Made by a program: the position numbers and the translations under genes
From: Alphaproteobacteria bacterium
Lineage (GTDB): Bacteria > Pseudomonadota > Alphaproteobacteria > Micavibrionales > Micavibrionaceae
Assembly: GCA_023301785.1 (NCBI GenBank)
Contig: JALZUF010000237.1
Coordinates: 1 to 12,272, forward strand
Reading direction: 5' to 3'
Length of the DNA: 12,272 bases
Notes under the pieces: model-generated
Seen by the model: only the letters and a program-made list of their open reading frames with translations
Database searches by the model: none
Told to the model about the DNA's origin: nothing
In this document: piece by piece, positions 1 to 6,295 of the stretch
How positions within the stretch are numbered: the stretch's first letter is position 1
Layout: each line of letters starts with the position of its first letter

Positions 1-378
1 GCGGAATTCTTTAGCTTTGGTACAAACGATCTGACACAAACCTGTATGGGTATGAGCCGTGATGATGCAGGTAAATTCTTACCAGAATATGTGAACAAAG
101 GCGTGTTAGAAAAAGACCCATTCCAAACATTAGATAAAGATGGCGTTGGCCAATTAGTTGATATGGCCTGTCAACGTGGACGCAGCACGCGACCTGATAT
201 TAAATTGGGTGTCTGCGGCGAACATGGTGGTGACCCAGCATCTATCGCTTTCTTTGAAGCGTGTGGCTTGGATTATGTGTCGTGTTCACCATACCGTGTT
301 CCAATCGCCCGTTTAGCCGCCGCGCAAGAGGCGATTAAACAAGGTAAAAGGGAACTAAAAGCTATTAAAGTAGCTTAG
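1..378 (+). CDS. ppdK: Pyruvate, phosphate dikinase, C-terminal fragment
   Basis: The reading frame is open from base 1 and ends at TAG 376-378, giving the last 125 residues of a protein normally close to 880 residues; the N-terminal ATP-grasp and phosphohistidine domains lie outside the window. PPDK interconverts pyruvate, ATP and phosphate with phosphoenolpyruvate, AMP and pyrophosphate in the cytoplasm. The fragment is the end of the PEP/pyruvate-binding TIM barrel. It begins with the FSFGTNDLTQ block and carries the GVCGEHGGDP signature with the catalytic cysteine (codon 214-216), followed by the conserved DYVSCSPYRVPIARLAAAQ tail. These blocks are also related to PEP synthase and PTS enzyme I, but the FLPEYVNKGVLEKDPFQTLD insert and the ending fit PPDK. 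kbp follows 42 bases downstream with no terminator in between, so read-through is possible. Identification is very secure. Confidence 0.97.
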   Translation, partial: AEFFSFGTNDLTQTCMGMSRDDAGKFLPEYVNKGVLEKDPFQTLDKDGVGQLVDMACQRGRSTRPDIKLGVCGEHGGDPASIAFFEACGLDYVSCSPYRVPIARLAAAQEAIKQGKRELKAIKVA

Positions 379-420
379 TAAGAAGTAAGATTTTTTTAAA
401 CCAACCAAAGGAGAAAGACT

Positions 421-918
421 ATGGGACTATTTAATTTTGCAAAAAATGCAGGAGCAAAGATTGCAAGCGCGTTCGGTGTAAGTGAAGCGAATGCGGCTGA
501 AACGCCTGATGCACCATCGAACCAAGCGCCAGCAAATGATATTAAAGGCGAGTTTGCCAAATATGATTTCGGTATCGAAGCTTTGGATGTGCAAGTACAA
601 GGTAGTAAAGTGACATTGAACGGTACAGCGCCAGATGCACCAACGATGGAGCGTGCAATTTTGGTTGCAGGAAACATTAATGGTGTTGATCAGGTTGAAT
701 CAAACATTGATGTTGCCAATGCAGAAAATGTTGAAGAGCCACAATTTTACGAAGTAAAATCTGGTGACAATCTATCTAAAATTGCAAAACAATTTTACGG
801 TGATGCAGGTAAGTATCCAGTAATTTTTGAAGCAAATAAACCAATGCTAAGCCACCCTGATAAAATCTACCCAGGTCAAAACCTGCGTATTCCACGCGAG
901 GAAACAAAAGTGGCTTAA
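421..918 (+). CDS. kbp: BON-LysM protein, Kbp/YgaU-like potassium-binding protein
   Basis: The product has 165 residues. The N-terminus MGLFNFAKNAG resembles that of E. coli Kbp (YgaU). A BON domain spans about residues 40-100 (VQVQGSKVTLNGTAPD, then NINGVDQVESNIDV) and a LysM domain about 109-157 (FYEVKSGDNLSKIAKQFYG, FEANKPMLSHPDKIYPGQNLRIP). In E. coli this two-domain protein is a soluble cytoplasmic K+ binder needed for normal growth at high external K+; the same role here is inferred from architecture. There is no signal peptide, so the LysM domain is probably not working on periplasmic peptidoglycan. An Ala/Pro/Asn-rich linker at about 20-40 makes it somewhat longer than the E. coli protein (about 149). 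An excellent Shine-Dalgarno AAAGGAG (407-413) lies 7 bases before the ATG. A strong terminator follows the stop. Confidence 0.93.
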   Translation: MGLFNFAKNAGAKIASAFGVSEANAAETPDAPSNQAPANDIKGEFAKYDFGIEALDVQVQGSKVTLNGTAPDAPTMERAILVAGNINGVDQVESNIDVANAENVEEPQFYEVKSGDNLSKIAKQFYGDAGKYPVIFEANKPMLSHPDKIYPGQNLRIPREETKVA

Positions 919-939
919 GCTTTTTGACTATACAATTTC

Positions 940-974
940 AAACGCCCCTTTGTTCAATCAACGGGGCGTTTTTT
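940..974 (+). terminator. Rho-independent terminator after kbp
   Basis: A 9-bp perfect stem AAACGCCCC (940-948) pairs with GGGGCGTTT (963-971) around a 14-base loop, and a run of T covers 969-974. It lies between the convergent kbp and HAD genes. The minus-strand side has only a weak T-rich tail, so it should mainly stop plus-strand transcription from ppdK/kbp. Confidence 0.9.
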
Positions 975-979
975 ATTTC

Positions 980-1597
980 TTAAGAAACTAATGTCTTAAT
1001 CGGTTTGTTATCACCGACAGGGCGGAATAAAACGTTCATGCCTGCGGCTTCACCCGATTGCACACCAAGGGGGTCGTCCTCAACCACTAAGCAATGAGCA
1101 GGATCAATTTTTCGATTGGTTAAATCAATCATGCGATCCAAGGCTGTTTGATACGGAACAGGCGAGGGTTTGCGACCTTCATAATCTTCTTTGCATAGAA
1201 TGAATTCAAAATGCTTTTTTAAATCTTTGGCATCTATTGCGGCCATGACGGAGCGTTTTCGACCATTGGAAACAACGGCTTGTTTTACTTTATTTTCTGC
1301 GAAGTATTGAAGCGCATCCAAAACACCTTCACGAATTTCTATCTCGTCTATATGGTCAAAATACCACGCATCAATTTTATCAAGATAATCTTGTTGCGGA
1401 AGATCAAGGCCAAGCTCTGCCGTGATCCACTCCCAATTTTGTATGCCGTTATTCTCGTAAATCTTCTTGCGATATTTTTCATCAAGTTCGATGTCGAGTG
1501 TTTTCAGGGTTTCAACGTGTTTGCGCCAATGATGCTCGGCGGTGTTGACCAGAGTATTGTCGCTATCCCAGAAGACGTAATGAATTGTTGTTGCCAT
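980..1597 (-). CDS. HAD-superfamily hydrolase (phosphatase type)
   Basis: The 205-residue product has the haloacid dehalogenase motifs in order. Motif I is DSDNT (D11 nucleophile, D13 acid/base). Motif II is VVSNG (S110). Motif III is the lysine in GRKPSPVPY (K143), whose spacing fits subfamily I with an alpha-helical cap (about residues 20-90). Motif IV is VEDDPLG (D174, D175). The layout resembles phosphoglycolate phosphatases and other small-molecule phosphomonoesterases, but the substrate cannot be read from sequence. I chose the ATG at 1597 over the in-frame ATG at 1624 because HAD proteins usually begin just before motif I and a GGAGG (1614-1610) precedes it, although at a long 12-base spacing. 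The start lies inside the 3' end of ygfZ (35-base overlap, different frame), which suggests co-transcription and translational coupling. The W before the first Asp and the S in DSDNT, where DxDGT is usual, are mildly atypical. Confidence 0.88.
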   Translation of the reverse strand: MATTIHYVFWDSDNTLVNTAEHHWRKHVETLKTLDIELDEKYRKKIYENNGIQNWEWITAELGLDLPQQDYLDKIDAWYFDHIDEIEIREGVLDALQYFAENKVKQAVVSNGRKRSVMAAIDAKDLKKHFEFILCKEDYEGRKPSPVPYQTALDRMIDLTNRKIDPAHCLVVEDDPLGVQSGEAAGMNVLFRPVGDNKPIKTLVS

Positions 1598-2345
1598 TGC
1601 TTTGAAGCGCCTCCACCGCGTCATCTTTAATCATTGCTAATCCGATATCACCACAGGCGGAGCGCATTTGCCCAACAATTTTATCATCAATTACGATGTC
1701 GGAAAAGGGGGGCGGTGCAACGCCATCGAATTTCACGGTGCGTAAATGCTTCTTGCCGAGGTTGCGGTAATGCATCCGTGCGGTCAGTTCTTGCCCCATA
1801 TAACACCCTTTGTCCCAATCAAGACCGTTGAACTTATCAAGGCTGGATTCCAACATAGTCGATCTTTCAACGATCATATCGCGTGAACCATCAGGAATAC
1901 CAAGAAGAATACGTTCGCGATCCCATTCGACGAAGCCTTCTTCTAGCAGATCATCGGGACGATCAAAGCTACGATACCCCATCTTAAAGTGACGCGGATC
2001 ACCGAGGCCATGCTCTTCTTGTTCTAAAATACCGTAAACAGAATTATTGGCTTCATACGAGATTTTAACATCGGCGCGCAGGCGGTATTTATTAAGGCGA
2101 TCATATAAATCTTTTGCCCGATCACCACCTTCACAATCAATGAGGATAAAGCCATCGCCGTGATGCATAAAGAAGTCATGTAAAAACTTCCCTTGCGGGG
2201 TCAGCAAGCAGCTATATTGAATATGCTGTGCTTCCAATTTTTCTACATCATTGGAGACTAACCCTTGCAGGAAAGCGATGCGGTCATCTCCTTCAATATG
2301 GATTAAGCCGCGATTAGGTATGGTAACGAAGAATGCTTTTGACAT
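1563..2345 (-). CDS. ygfZ: Folate-binding Fe-S cluster assembly protein YgfZ (IBA57-like)
   Basis: The 260-residue protein has the GcvT-like folate-binding fold of YgfZ/IBA57, which assists maturation of a subset of [4Fe-4S] proteins. Diagnostic blocks are the N-terminal RGLIHIEGDDRIAFLQGLVSNDV (about 12-34), LTPQGKFLHDFFM (48-60) and the family signature KGCYMGQELTAR (179-190) with its conserved cysteine C181. The length is on the short side but normal for alphaproteobacterial members. The last 11 codons overlap the start of the HAD gene. The start at 2345 gives a family-typical N-terminus but has no clear Shine-Dalgarno. It is divergent from the glycosyltransferase with only 29 bases between start codons, so the two promoters must reach into the opposing coding regions or the messages are nearly leaderless. 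Confidence 0.94.
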   Translation of the reverse strand: MSKAFFVTIPNRGLIHIEGDDRIAFLQGLVSNDVEKLEAQHIQYSCLLTPQGKFLHDFFMHHGDGFILIDCEGGDRAKDLYDRLNKYRLRADVKISYEANNSVYGILEQEEHGLGDPRHFKMGYRSFDRPDDLLEEGFVEWDRERILLGIPDGSRDMIVERSTMLESSLDKFNGLDWDKGCYMGQELTARMHYRNLGKKHLRTVKFDGVAPPPFSDIVIDDKIVGQMRSACGDIGLAMIKDDAVEALQSNGNNNSLRLLG

Positions 2346-2374
2346 ACGATATTCTTATCGTTCTAATAGCAATT

Positions 2375-3361
2375 ATGAAAGTTCTTTTTATTACATCGAC
2401 ACGTATTGGTGATGCCGTTTTATCGACAGGTATCTTAAATCATCTCATTACCAAATACCCTGAGTCTGACGTGACAGTGGCCTGTGGCCCTTTGCCAAAA
2501 AGCTTATTCGAAGGTTTCCCAAATGTGACCCAGATCTTGGCACTAAAGAAAAAGAAGCGTCATGGCCATTGGATTGAGCTGTGGAAAGCCGTTTCAGGCA
2601 CGAAGTGGGATATTGTCGTCGACTTGCGCAACAGCGCTGTATCGCGGCTGATACGCTCCCGTAAGCGCTTTATCTTTGGTAATCATATAGATAAAAGCCG
2701 CCATAAGGTTGAACAGGCGGCGCTAATCATGGGCTTGGCCGATATTCCTGCCCCTAAATTATATTTTTCTGCTGAACAACAAGAGTTTGCACAAGACCTA
2801 ATCCCAGAAGGTGGCGATGTTATCGGCGTTGGCCCTTCGGCAAATTGGATTGGTAAAACATGGGAAGCAGATAATTTCATTGAAGTGATTAAATGGATGA
2901 CAGGCGACAGTGGCCCTTATCCGAATGCACGCGTGGCGGTTTTTGCGGCACCGGGGGAAGAGGCGCAAGCCATGCCTGTTCTGAATAGTATCCCAGAAGA
3001 ACGCCGCATTGATGGTATCGCAAAGGGAAATCCAGGCGAAGTGGCAGCGGCCCTGAGCCTTTGTAGCTTTTATTTAGGCAATGATTCAGGCCTAATGCAC
3101 GCGGCAGCGGCGGCAAATGTGCCGACTGTTGGGGTGTTTGGCCCTAGTTATCCGCATCTATATTCACCATGGGGCGCACACACGGCCTTTGGCAGAACCC
3201 CTAAAACTTTCGATGAACTCATTGATTTTGAAGGCTATTCTCCTGAAACACTTGACAGAACACTAATGGGTGAGCTAAAAGTAAGCACTATTATTGACAT
3301 AATAAAAGAGTTTACTGAGTTACAATATGCCACTCGTCAGCAAAATATCGCCCAGAACTAG
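2375..3361 (+). CDS. Glycosyltransferase family 9 (heptosyltransferase-like)
   Basis: The 328-residue product matches the ADP-heptose:LPS heptosyltransferase family (GT9, GT-B fold). The N-terminus is KVLFITSTRIGDAVLSTGIL, with the family's IGDxxLxTG block at residues 11-19. The C-terminal donor-binding domain has FYLGNDSGLMHAAAAANVPTVGVFGPS (about 233-257), the strongest GT9 signature. It presumably acts on the cytoplasmic side of the inner membrane, adding a sugar to LPS core or another glycan; donor and acceptor are unknown and no other LPS gene is visible here. I chose ATG 2375 over the upstream ATG 2333 because the family starts directly with MKVLxIxxxxIGD and 2333 would overlap ygfZ. 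There is no strong Shine-Dalgarno. Its last 35 bases overlap the first gene of the unknown trio. Confidence 0.92.
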   Translation: MKVLFITSTRIGDAVLSTGILNHLITKYPESDVTVACGPLPKSLFEGFPNVTQILALKKKKRHGHWIELWKAVSGTKWDIVVDLRNSAVSRLIRSRKRFIFGNHIDKSRHKVEQAALIMGLADIPAPKLYFSAEQQEFAQDLIPEGGDVIGVGPSANWIGKTWEADNFIEVIKWMTGDSGPYPNARVAVFAAPGEEAQAMPVLNSIPEERRIDGIAKGNPGEVAAALSLCSFYLGNDSGLMHAAAAANVPTVGVFGPSYPHLYSPWGAHTAFGRTPKTFDELIDFEGYSPETLDRTLMGELKVSTIIDIIKEFTELQYATRQQNIAQN

Positions 3362-3385
3362 GGACGTCACCGAGGCAGATTTTGA
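3327..3385 (+). repeat. 5'-end duplicated DNA, copy 1 (start of paralogue 1)
   Basis: The first 22 bases from the ATG match copy 2 (4323-4381) at 18 positions, including an identical first 11 bases. A 14-base identical block, GAGGCAGATTTTGA, occurs 45 bases into each gene (3372-3385 and 4368-4381). The collinear spacing supports gene duplication rather than chance. Confidence 0.7.
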
Positions 3386-4316
3386 ATCTGTTCCTCAAAT
3401 TACGGATTATACATCTAGTTATGGTGGCAAGTCAGGCATCGTTCAGGCATGGAACAATGCTATTCATTTTATGCCAAAAGACTTTGTTGACCTGTTTGAT
3501 GGATTGATTGAACCAGATGATGAGTTTCATATTTCATCATCATCCTCGAAAAAATTTCAATTTGATATTTGTACGGTCGGAACGACGTCCCCATTTCTTA
3601 CACAAATGTATGATTTACAGAGGAATAACGTTGAAAATTCTTACGTACATTTACCTTTAAAACGTCGCGGCAATGGAACTGGTAAAGCATTGGCTGTTGC
3701 AGCTATTGATATGGATGTCATGTTGGGCATACCCAATATTGTTTTTGAGGCCACTTTGGAGATGGGGGCTTATGCTTGGCTCAAAAGTGGATATAAGTTA
3801 GATAACACTCTTTCTGTTTTTGAAGAGCAAAATCAAAGACTGTCGAAATTAGCGATGGCAAAATTAAGCGCTGTTGAGTCACTAATCTTAGTTGAAGATT
3901 TTGAGAGGGCTATGACACTTGCCGAATCTTTCACAACGCCAGAAGCACGCGAACTTGCAAACATGGATTTTGACATGAGGGGCGCTCTTAATGAGGCAAG
4001 ATTGTCGGGGCAACCCTATGATAGGAATTATTTTGAAAGATCAATTAGACAATACCTTGATGCTTATCCCGAAGTAGAGAAAGGGAGTGACGTTAATTTC
4101 TTTGAAGTGCAAGCGCGATCAATGGCAGGTTTAATAAAATCTTGTAAGCTTGAGGGCTTACCACTAACTGTCGGTAAATTTGCTCTGGCAAGTGGAAGTG
4201 CTTACATGATGGCCGATTACCAAGATGATGAGCATATAACCGATATCATAGAAAATATGGGTGGTTTCAGAAACTCTGTTATTGTACCCGCCGCACAACA
4301 GCGTCAGTTTGGGTAA
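3327..4316 (+). CDS. Unknown protein, paralogue 1 of a tandem trio (GNAT-like N-terminal region)
   Basis: I do not recognise this 329-residue protein as a named family. No signal peptide or membrane helix is visible, so it is probably cytoplasmic. It shares with the next two genes the start MPLVS, W42-N43, a basic/Gly block at 109-122 (LPLKRRGNGTGKAL, with R114-x-x-G117-x-G119), G147-x-x-x-W151-x-K153-x-G155-Y156, L210-A211-x-x-D214-F215-D216, and a C-terminal block at about 277-321 ending in VIVP. The R-x-x-G-x-G block followed about 30 residues later by GxxxWxKxG resembles acetyl-CoA-binding motif A and the later strand/helix of GNAT acetyltransferases; that is inference. A serine run (70-74) is odd. 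The start is fixed by the shared MPxVS and overlaps the glycosyltransferase by 35 bases. There is no good Shine-Dalgarno, so translation may be coupled to that gene. Confidence 0.85.
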   Translation: MPLVSKISPRTRDVTEADFESVPQITDYTSSYGGKSGIVQAWNNAIHFMPKDFVDLFDGLIEPDDEFHISSSSSKKFQFDICTVGTTSPFLTQMYDLQRNNVENSYVHLPLKRRGNGTGKALAVAAIDMDVMLGIPNIVFEATLEMGAYAWLKSGYKLDNTLSVFEEQNQRLSKLAMAKLSAVESLILVEDFERAMTLAESFTTPEARELANMDFDMRGALNEARLSGQPYDRNYFERSIRQYLDAYPEVEKGSDVNFFEVQARSMAGLIKSCKLEGLPLTVGKFALASGSAYMMADYQDDEHITDIIENMGGFRNSVIVPAAQQRQFG

Positions 4317-4322
4317 TTCATT

Positions 4323-4381
4323 ATGCCACTCGTTAGTAACATAGAACATAGAAGTCATGATGTCGTTGAGGCAGATTTTGA
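4323..4381 (+). repeat. 5'-end duplicated DNA, copy 2 (start of paralogue 2)
   Basis: This is the counterpart of copy 1 at 3327-3385, with the same reading frame and spacing. Similarity decays quickly downstream at DNA level although the proteins stay alignable, so the duplication is not very recent, or the 5' end is more constrained or was gene-converted. Confidence 0.7.
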
Positions 4382-5264
4382 TGTCTTTGAAAAATTTGAT
4401 TTTGTTGAAAGCTATTTTAGTGTCACGTCTGGATTTCTACAAACATGGAACAGGGACGTTCCAATCATGCCAGAAGACTTTCTTAATATTCTTTTATCTT
4501 ACCGAGAGCCGTATACGAGTATACATCTCAGCGGTCAAAAGAAATATCTTTCCTTTGAATTTGGATCAGTAGCATTAGGGAAGTCATTTTTTCAATGTGA
4601 ATATGACTTCGTCCAAGAACCAAAACTTGAAAGTTTAAATGTTGAAATACCGCTTGACCAAAGAGGTAAAAAAATCGGTCCGCGTTTAGTGGCTATGGCG
4701 ATTGATTTGAACGTAGCCTTTGGTATGGAAGAGTTACCTTTATGGGCATCATTACAATCTGGTGCAAAAATATGGTCGAAAGCAGGTTTTACCAAAGACC
4801 CTAATCGTGAAATGATGAATCGACGCTTACCTAAAATTCTGGCGGCTAAATTGGAAGCGTTACATCATATTATTCCCAATGATGTGTATGAAGATGTTGC
4901 ACAGTATGTGGCATGGGAGAACGATGACGATCTTTGTAAATTGGCTGAAATAGATTTTGATCTTACACCGTATGTTAGGCGAGAGCGCGATAAAGCCATT
5001 TTGTTTTCAAGCTTAGAGACCGCCCTATCAGATGTATTTAACATGAAGACTGAGCATGGCATTGCGTGCCGCATAGGTAGTAACGTTATAGCGGCGCTCA
5101 GTAATGCTGAAAAGCACGGCAGGCCATTAACGCTCGTTGATTATCTACTTTCTGAAGAAAGCGCATTTTTACGTGCTGATTTTTCAAATGATAATCAAAT
5201 AGGTCAAGTGATTGAAAATCTTGGTGGTGTTCAACACTCCCACATTGCCCCTGTCCATCATTAA
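4323..5264 (+). CDS. Unknown protein, paralogue 2 of a tandem trio (degenerate GNAT-like motif)
   Basis: This 313-residue protein aligns without gaps to paralogue 1 through at least residue 156: MPLVS, W42-N43, M49-P50, R114, G119, G147, W151, K153 and G155 have identical numbers, and 23 of the first 53 residues are identical. The glycine-rich block is LDQRGKKIG (111-119), so the second motif glycine is replaced by K117; if this region is a GNAT acyl-CoA site, it may be weakened. LAEIDFDL falls at 207-214 and the C-terminal block at 266-310 (GRPLTLVDYLL to HIAP). The central helical stretch (about 215-265) is the most divergent part. The gene starts 6 bases after the previous stop without a clear Shine-Dalgarno, so it is presumably translated from the same mRNA. 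The 5' ends of both genes still match at DNA level (see repeat entries), indicating tandem duplication. Function unknown. Confidence 0.85.
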   Translation: MPLVSNIEHRSHDVVEADFDVFEKFDFVESYFSVTSGFLQTWNRDVPIMPEDFLNILLSYREPYTSIHLSGQKKYLSFEFGSVALGKSFFQCEYDFVQEPKLESLNVEIPLDQRGKKIGPRLVAMAIDLNVAFGMEELPLWASLQSGAKIWSKAGFTKDPNREMMNRRLPKILAAKLEALHHIIPNDVYEDVAQYVAWENDDDLCKLAEIDFDLTPYVRRERDKAILFSSLETALSDVFNMKTEHGIACRIGSNVIAALSNAEKHGRPLTLVDYLLSEESAFLRADFSNDNQIGQVIENLGGVQHSHIAPVHH

Positions 5265-5293
5265 TATTAATGACGCGTATCTTTGCCTTTTAA

Positions 5294-5315
5294 GGGAATT
5301 TGACACAGCATTCCC
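5294..5315. promoter_or_regulatory. Inverted repeat around the -35 of paralogue 3 (candidate operator)
   Basis: GGGAAT (5294-5299) and ATTCCC (5310-5315) are perfect 6-base arms with a 10-base centre that contains nearly all of the -35 hexamer. It could be a repressor or activator site. It is a poor terminator for the preceding gene because the stem is short and no T run follows. No regulator can be named. Confidence 0.4.
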
Positions 5316-5329
5316 ATTAATTATATAAT
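5300..5329 (+). promoter_or_regulatory. Consensus sigma-70-type promoter of paralogue 3
   Basis: A perfect TTGACA (5300-5305) and a perfect TATAAT (5324-5329) are separated by 18 bases, which predicts a start near 5336 and a leader of about 32 bases before the ATG at 5368. This sits in the only sizeable gap of the trio (103 bases) and implies the third paralogue can be expressed independently of the first two. Confidence 0.75.
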
Positions 5330-5344
5330 TTTACATAATTATAT
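5323..5344. repeat. AT-only inverted repeat over the -10 region
   Basis: ATATAATT (5323-5330) and AATTATAT (5337-5344) are perfect 8-base arms with a 6-base centre, spanning the -10 box and the predicted start. The sequence is so AT-rich that chance is possible. It may instead be a second regulatory site, or simply an easily melted start region. Confidence 0.45.
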
Positions 5345-5367
5345 TTTAGGGAGTGTCATTTATATAA

Positions 5368-6288
5368 ATGCCATATGTGTCAAATTTACCAAAGCGGGAC
5401 GGGATCGTAACTGAAAGAGATTTTCAGAAGCTTGCTCATATGGGCGGCTTAAGCTTAAAAGGTGACACCAGCTCTATTGCCTCCCTTTGGAACGAGGAAG
5501 TTAAATACCACCCGCGTACAATATCAGACATTTTTGGTGTTCCATTGCAAACAGGCTTTGATTTGGTTGTCTCTAATCCAAAGGATACGTCGCTACTTTT
5601 CGATTTGTTCAGCGATGGTAAAGAAGATAAATTTGCTAGGCTTTATGACGTTGCCTCAAAAGAACTTAAAAATTCAGAGGTCACATTAACTCCCGCGCAA
5701 CAAGGTAAAGGGTTAGGAACAACTTTTACCAAACTGGGAATGGATTTAGATATAGCGTTAGGCCTACAGAAACAATATTTCATGGCCTCAAGTGAGGTTG
5801 GTGGATATGTTTGGGCGCGTGTAGGGATGGAACTTGATACCCGAAACTTACCTGCCAATAATGAAGACCACGAATATTTATCAGAAGTTATCTTAGAAAA
5901 ATTAGACGTCTTAAAGAAACATCTACCGCCAGAGCTGTATGATGAATGTTGCCAACTCGCACTACTCGAAAATTCAGATGATTTATGCCACTTGGCTAAT
6001 ATGGATTTTGATTTAAAAGGCACATTTAAAAGCAAAGATATGCCAGCGCGTATACAATCAAATATGGATGATCTTGCAAAATTCTGTGATGAAAGAGACA
6101 AGCCTATGACATTGGGCAAGGTCTTATTGCTTGGCGAATATTGGCATGGTGTTGTTGACTATGATAATGACGTTCAAATGACGCGAATACTGTCTCACTT
6201 AGGTGAGCTTGACCATTCAGTGTGGGTGCCTAAAGGCGCTGGTGAAATAGAAGTAGCCTCAACTATACCAAAATATCAAGCTCATTAA
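5368..6288 (+). CDS. Unknown protein, paralogue 3 of a tandem trio (intact GNAT-like motif)
   Basis: This 306-residue protein is the most divergent of the trio but keeps every shared block: MPYVSNL start, W41-N42, LTPAQQGKGLG with a textbook Q112-x-x-G115-x-G117, G145-G-Y-V-W149-A-R151-V-G153, L209-A-N-M-D213-F214-D215-L, and a C-terminal block at about 245-288 (KPMTLGKVLL to VWVP). It has an extra tail of about 18 residues after that block. The intact Q-x-x-G-x-G fits acyl-CoA pyrophosphate binding in GNAT enzymes better than in its neighbours, so if one member is catalytic it is most likely this one. That is inference from one motif. No signal peptide or membrane segment is seen. The start is fixed by the shared MPxVS; a GGGAG (5349-5353) lies 14 bases upstream, too far to be a good Shine-Dalgarno. 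It has its own promoter and ends 7 bases from the convergent lipoprotein stop. Confidence 0.86.
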   Translation: MPYVSNLPKRDGIVTERDFQKLAHMGGLSLKGDTSSIASLWNEEVKYHPRTISDIFGVPLQTGFDLVVSNPKDTSLLFDLFSDGKEDKFARLYDVASKELKNSEVTLTPAQQGKGLGTTFTKLGMDLDIALGLQKQYFMASSEVGGYVWARVGMELDTRNLPANNEDHEYLSEVILEKLDVLKKHLPPELYDECCQLALLENSDDLCHLANMDFDLKGTFKSKDMPARIQSNMDDLAKFCDERDKPMTLGKVLLLGEYWHGVVDYDNDVQMTRILSHLGELDHSVWVPKGAGEIEVASTIPKYQAH

Positions 6289-6295
6289 AGCTTAA

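Noticed and set aside
1280..1630. Plus-strand open frame (116 codons) within the HAD gene
   Set aside because: It is the complement of a gene with all four HAD motifs; no independent support.
5294..5315. GGGAAT...ATTCCC as a terminator after paralogue 2
   Set aside because: The stem is only 6 bp with a 10-base loop and no T run follows; its overlap with a perfect -35 box favours a regulatory role.
5643..6119. Long minus-strand open frame (158 codons) opposite paralogue 3
   Set aside because: It is antisense to a gene with three-way paralogue support, has a serine-rich shadow-like composition and shows no recognisable domain.
3327..6288. The trio as a mobile element or prophage cargo
   Set aside because: No integrase, transposase, terminal repeats, tRNA target or phage genes are seen; the first gene is embedded in the end of a housekeeping-type gene.
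6289..6295. Terminator between the convergent paralogue 3 and lipoprotein genes
   Set aside because: Only 7 bases separate the stops; the nearby AAGCTT and TTAATTAA palindromes are too short and AT-rich to act as intrinsic terminators.
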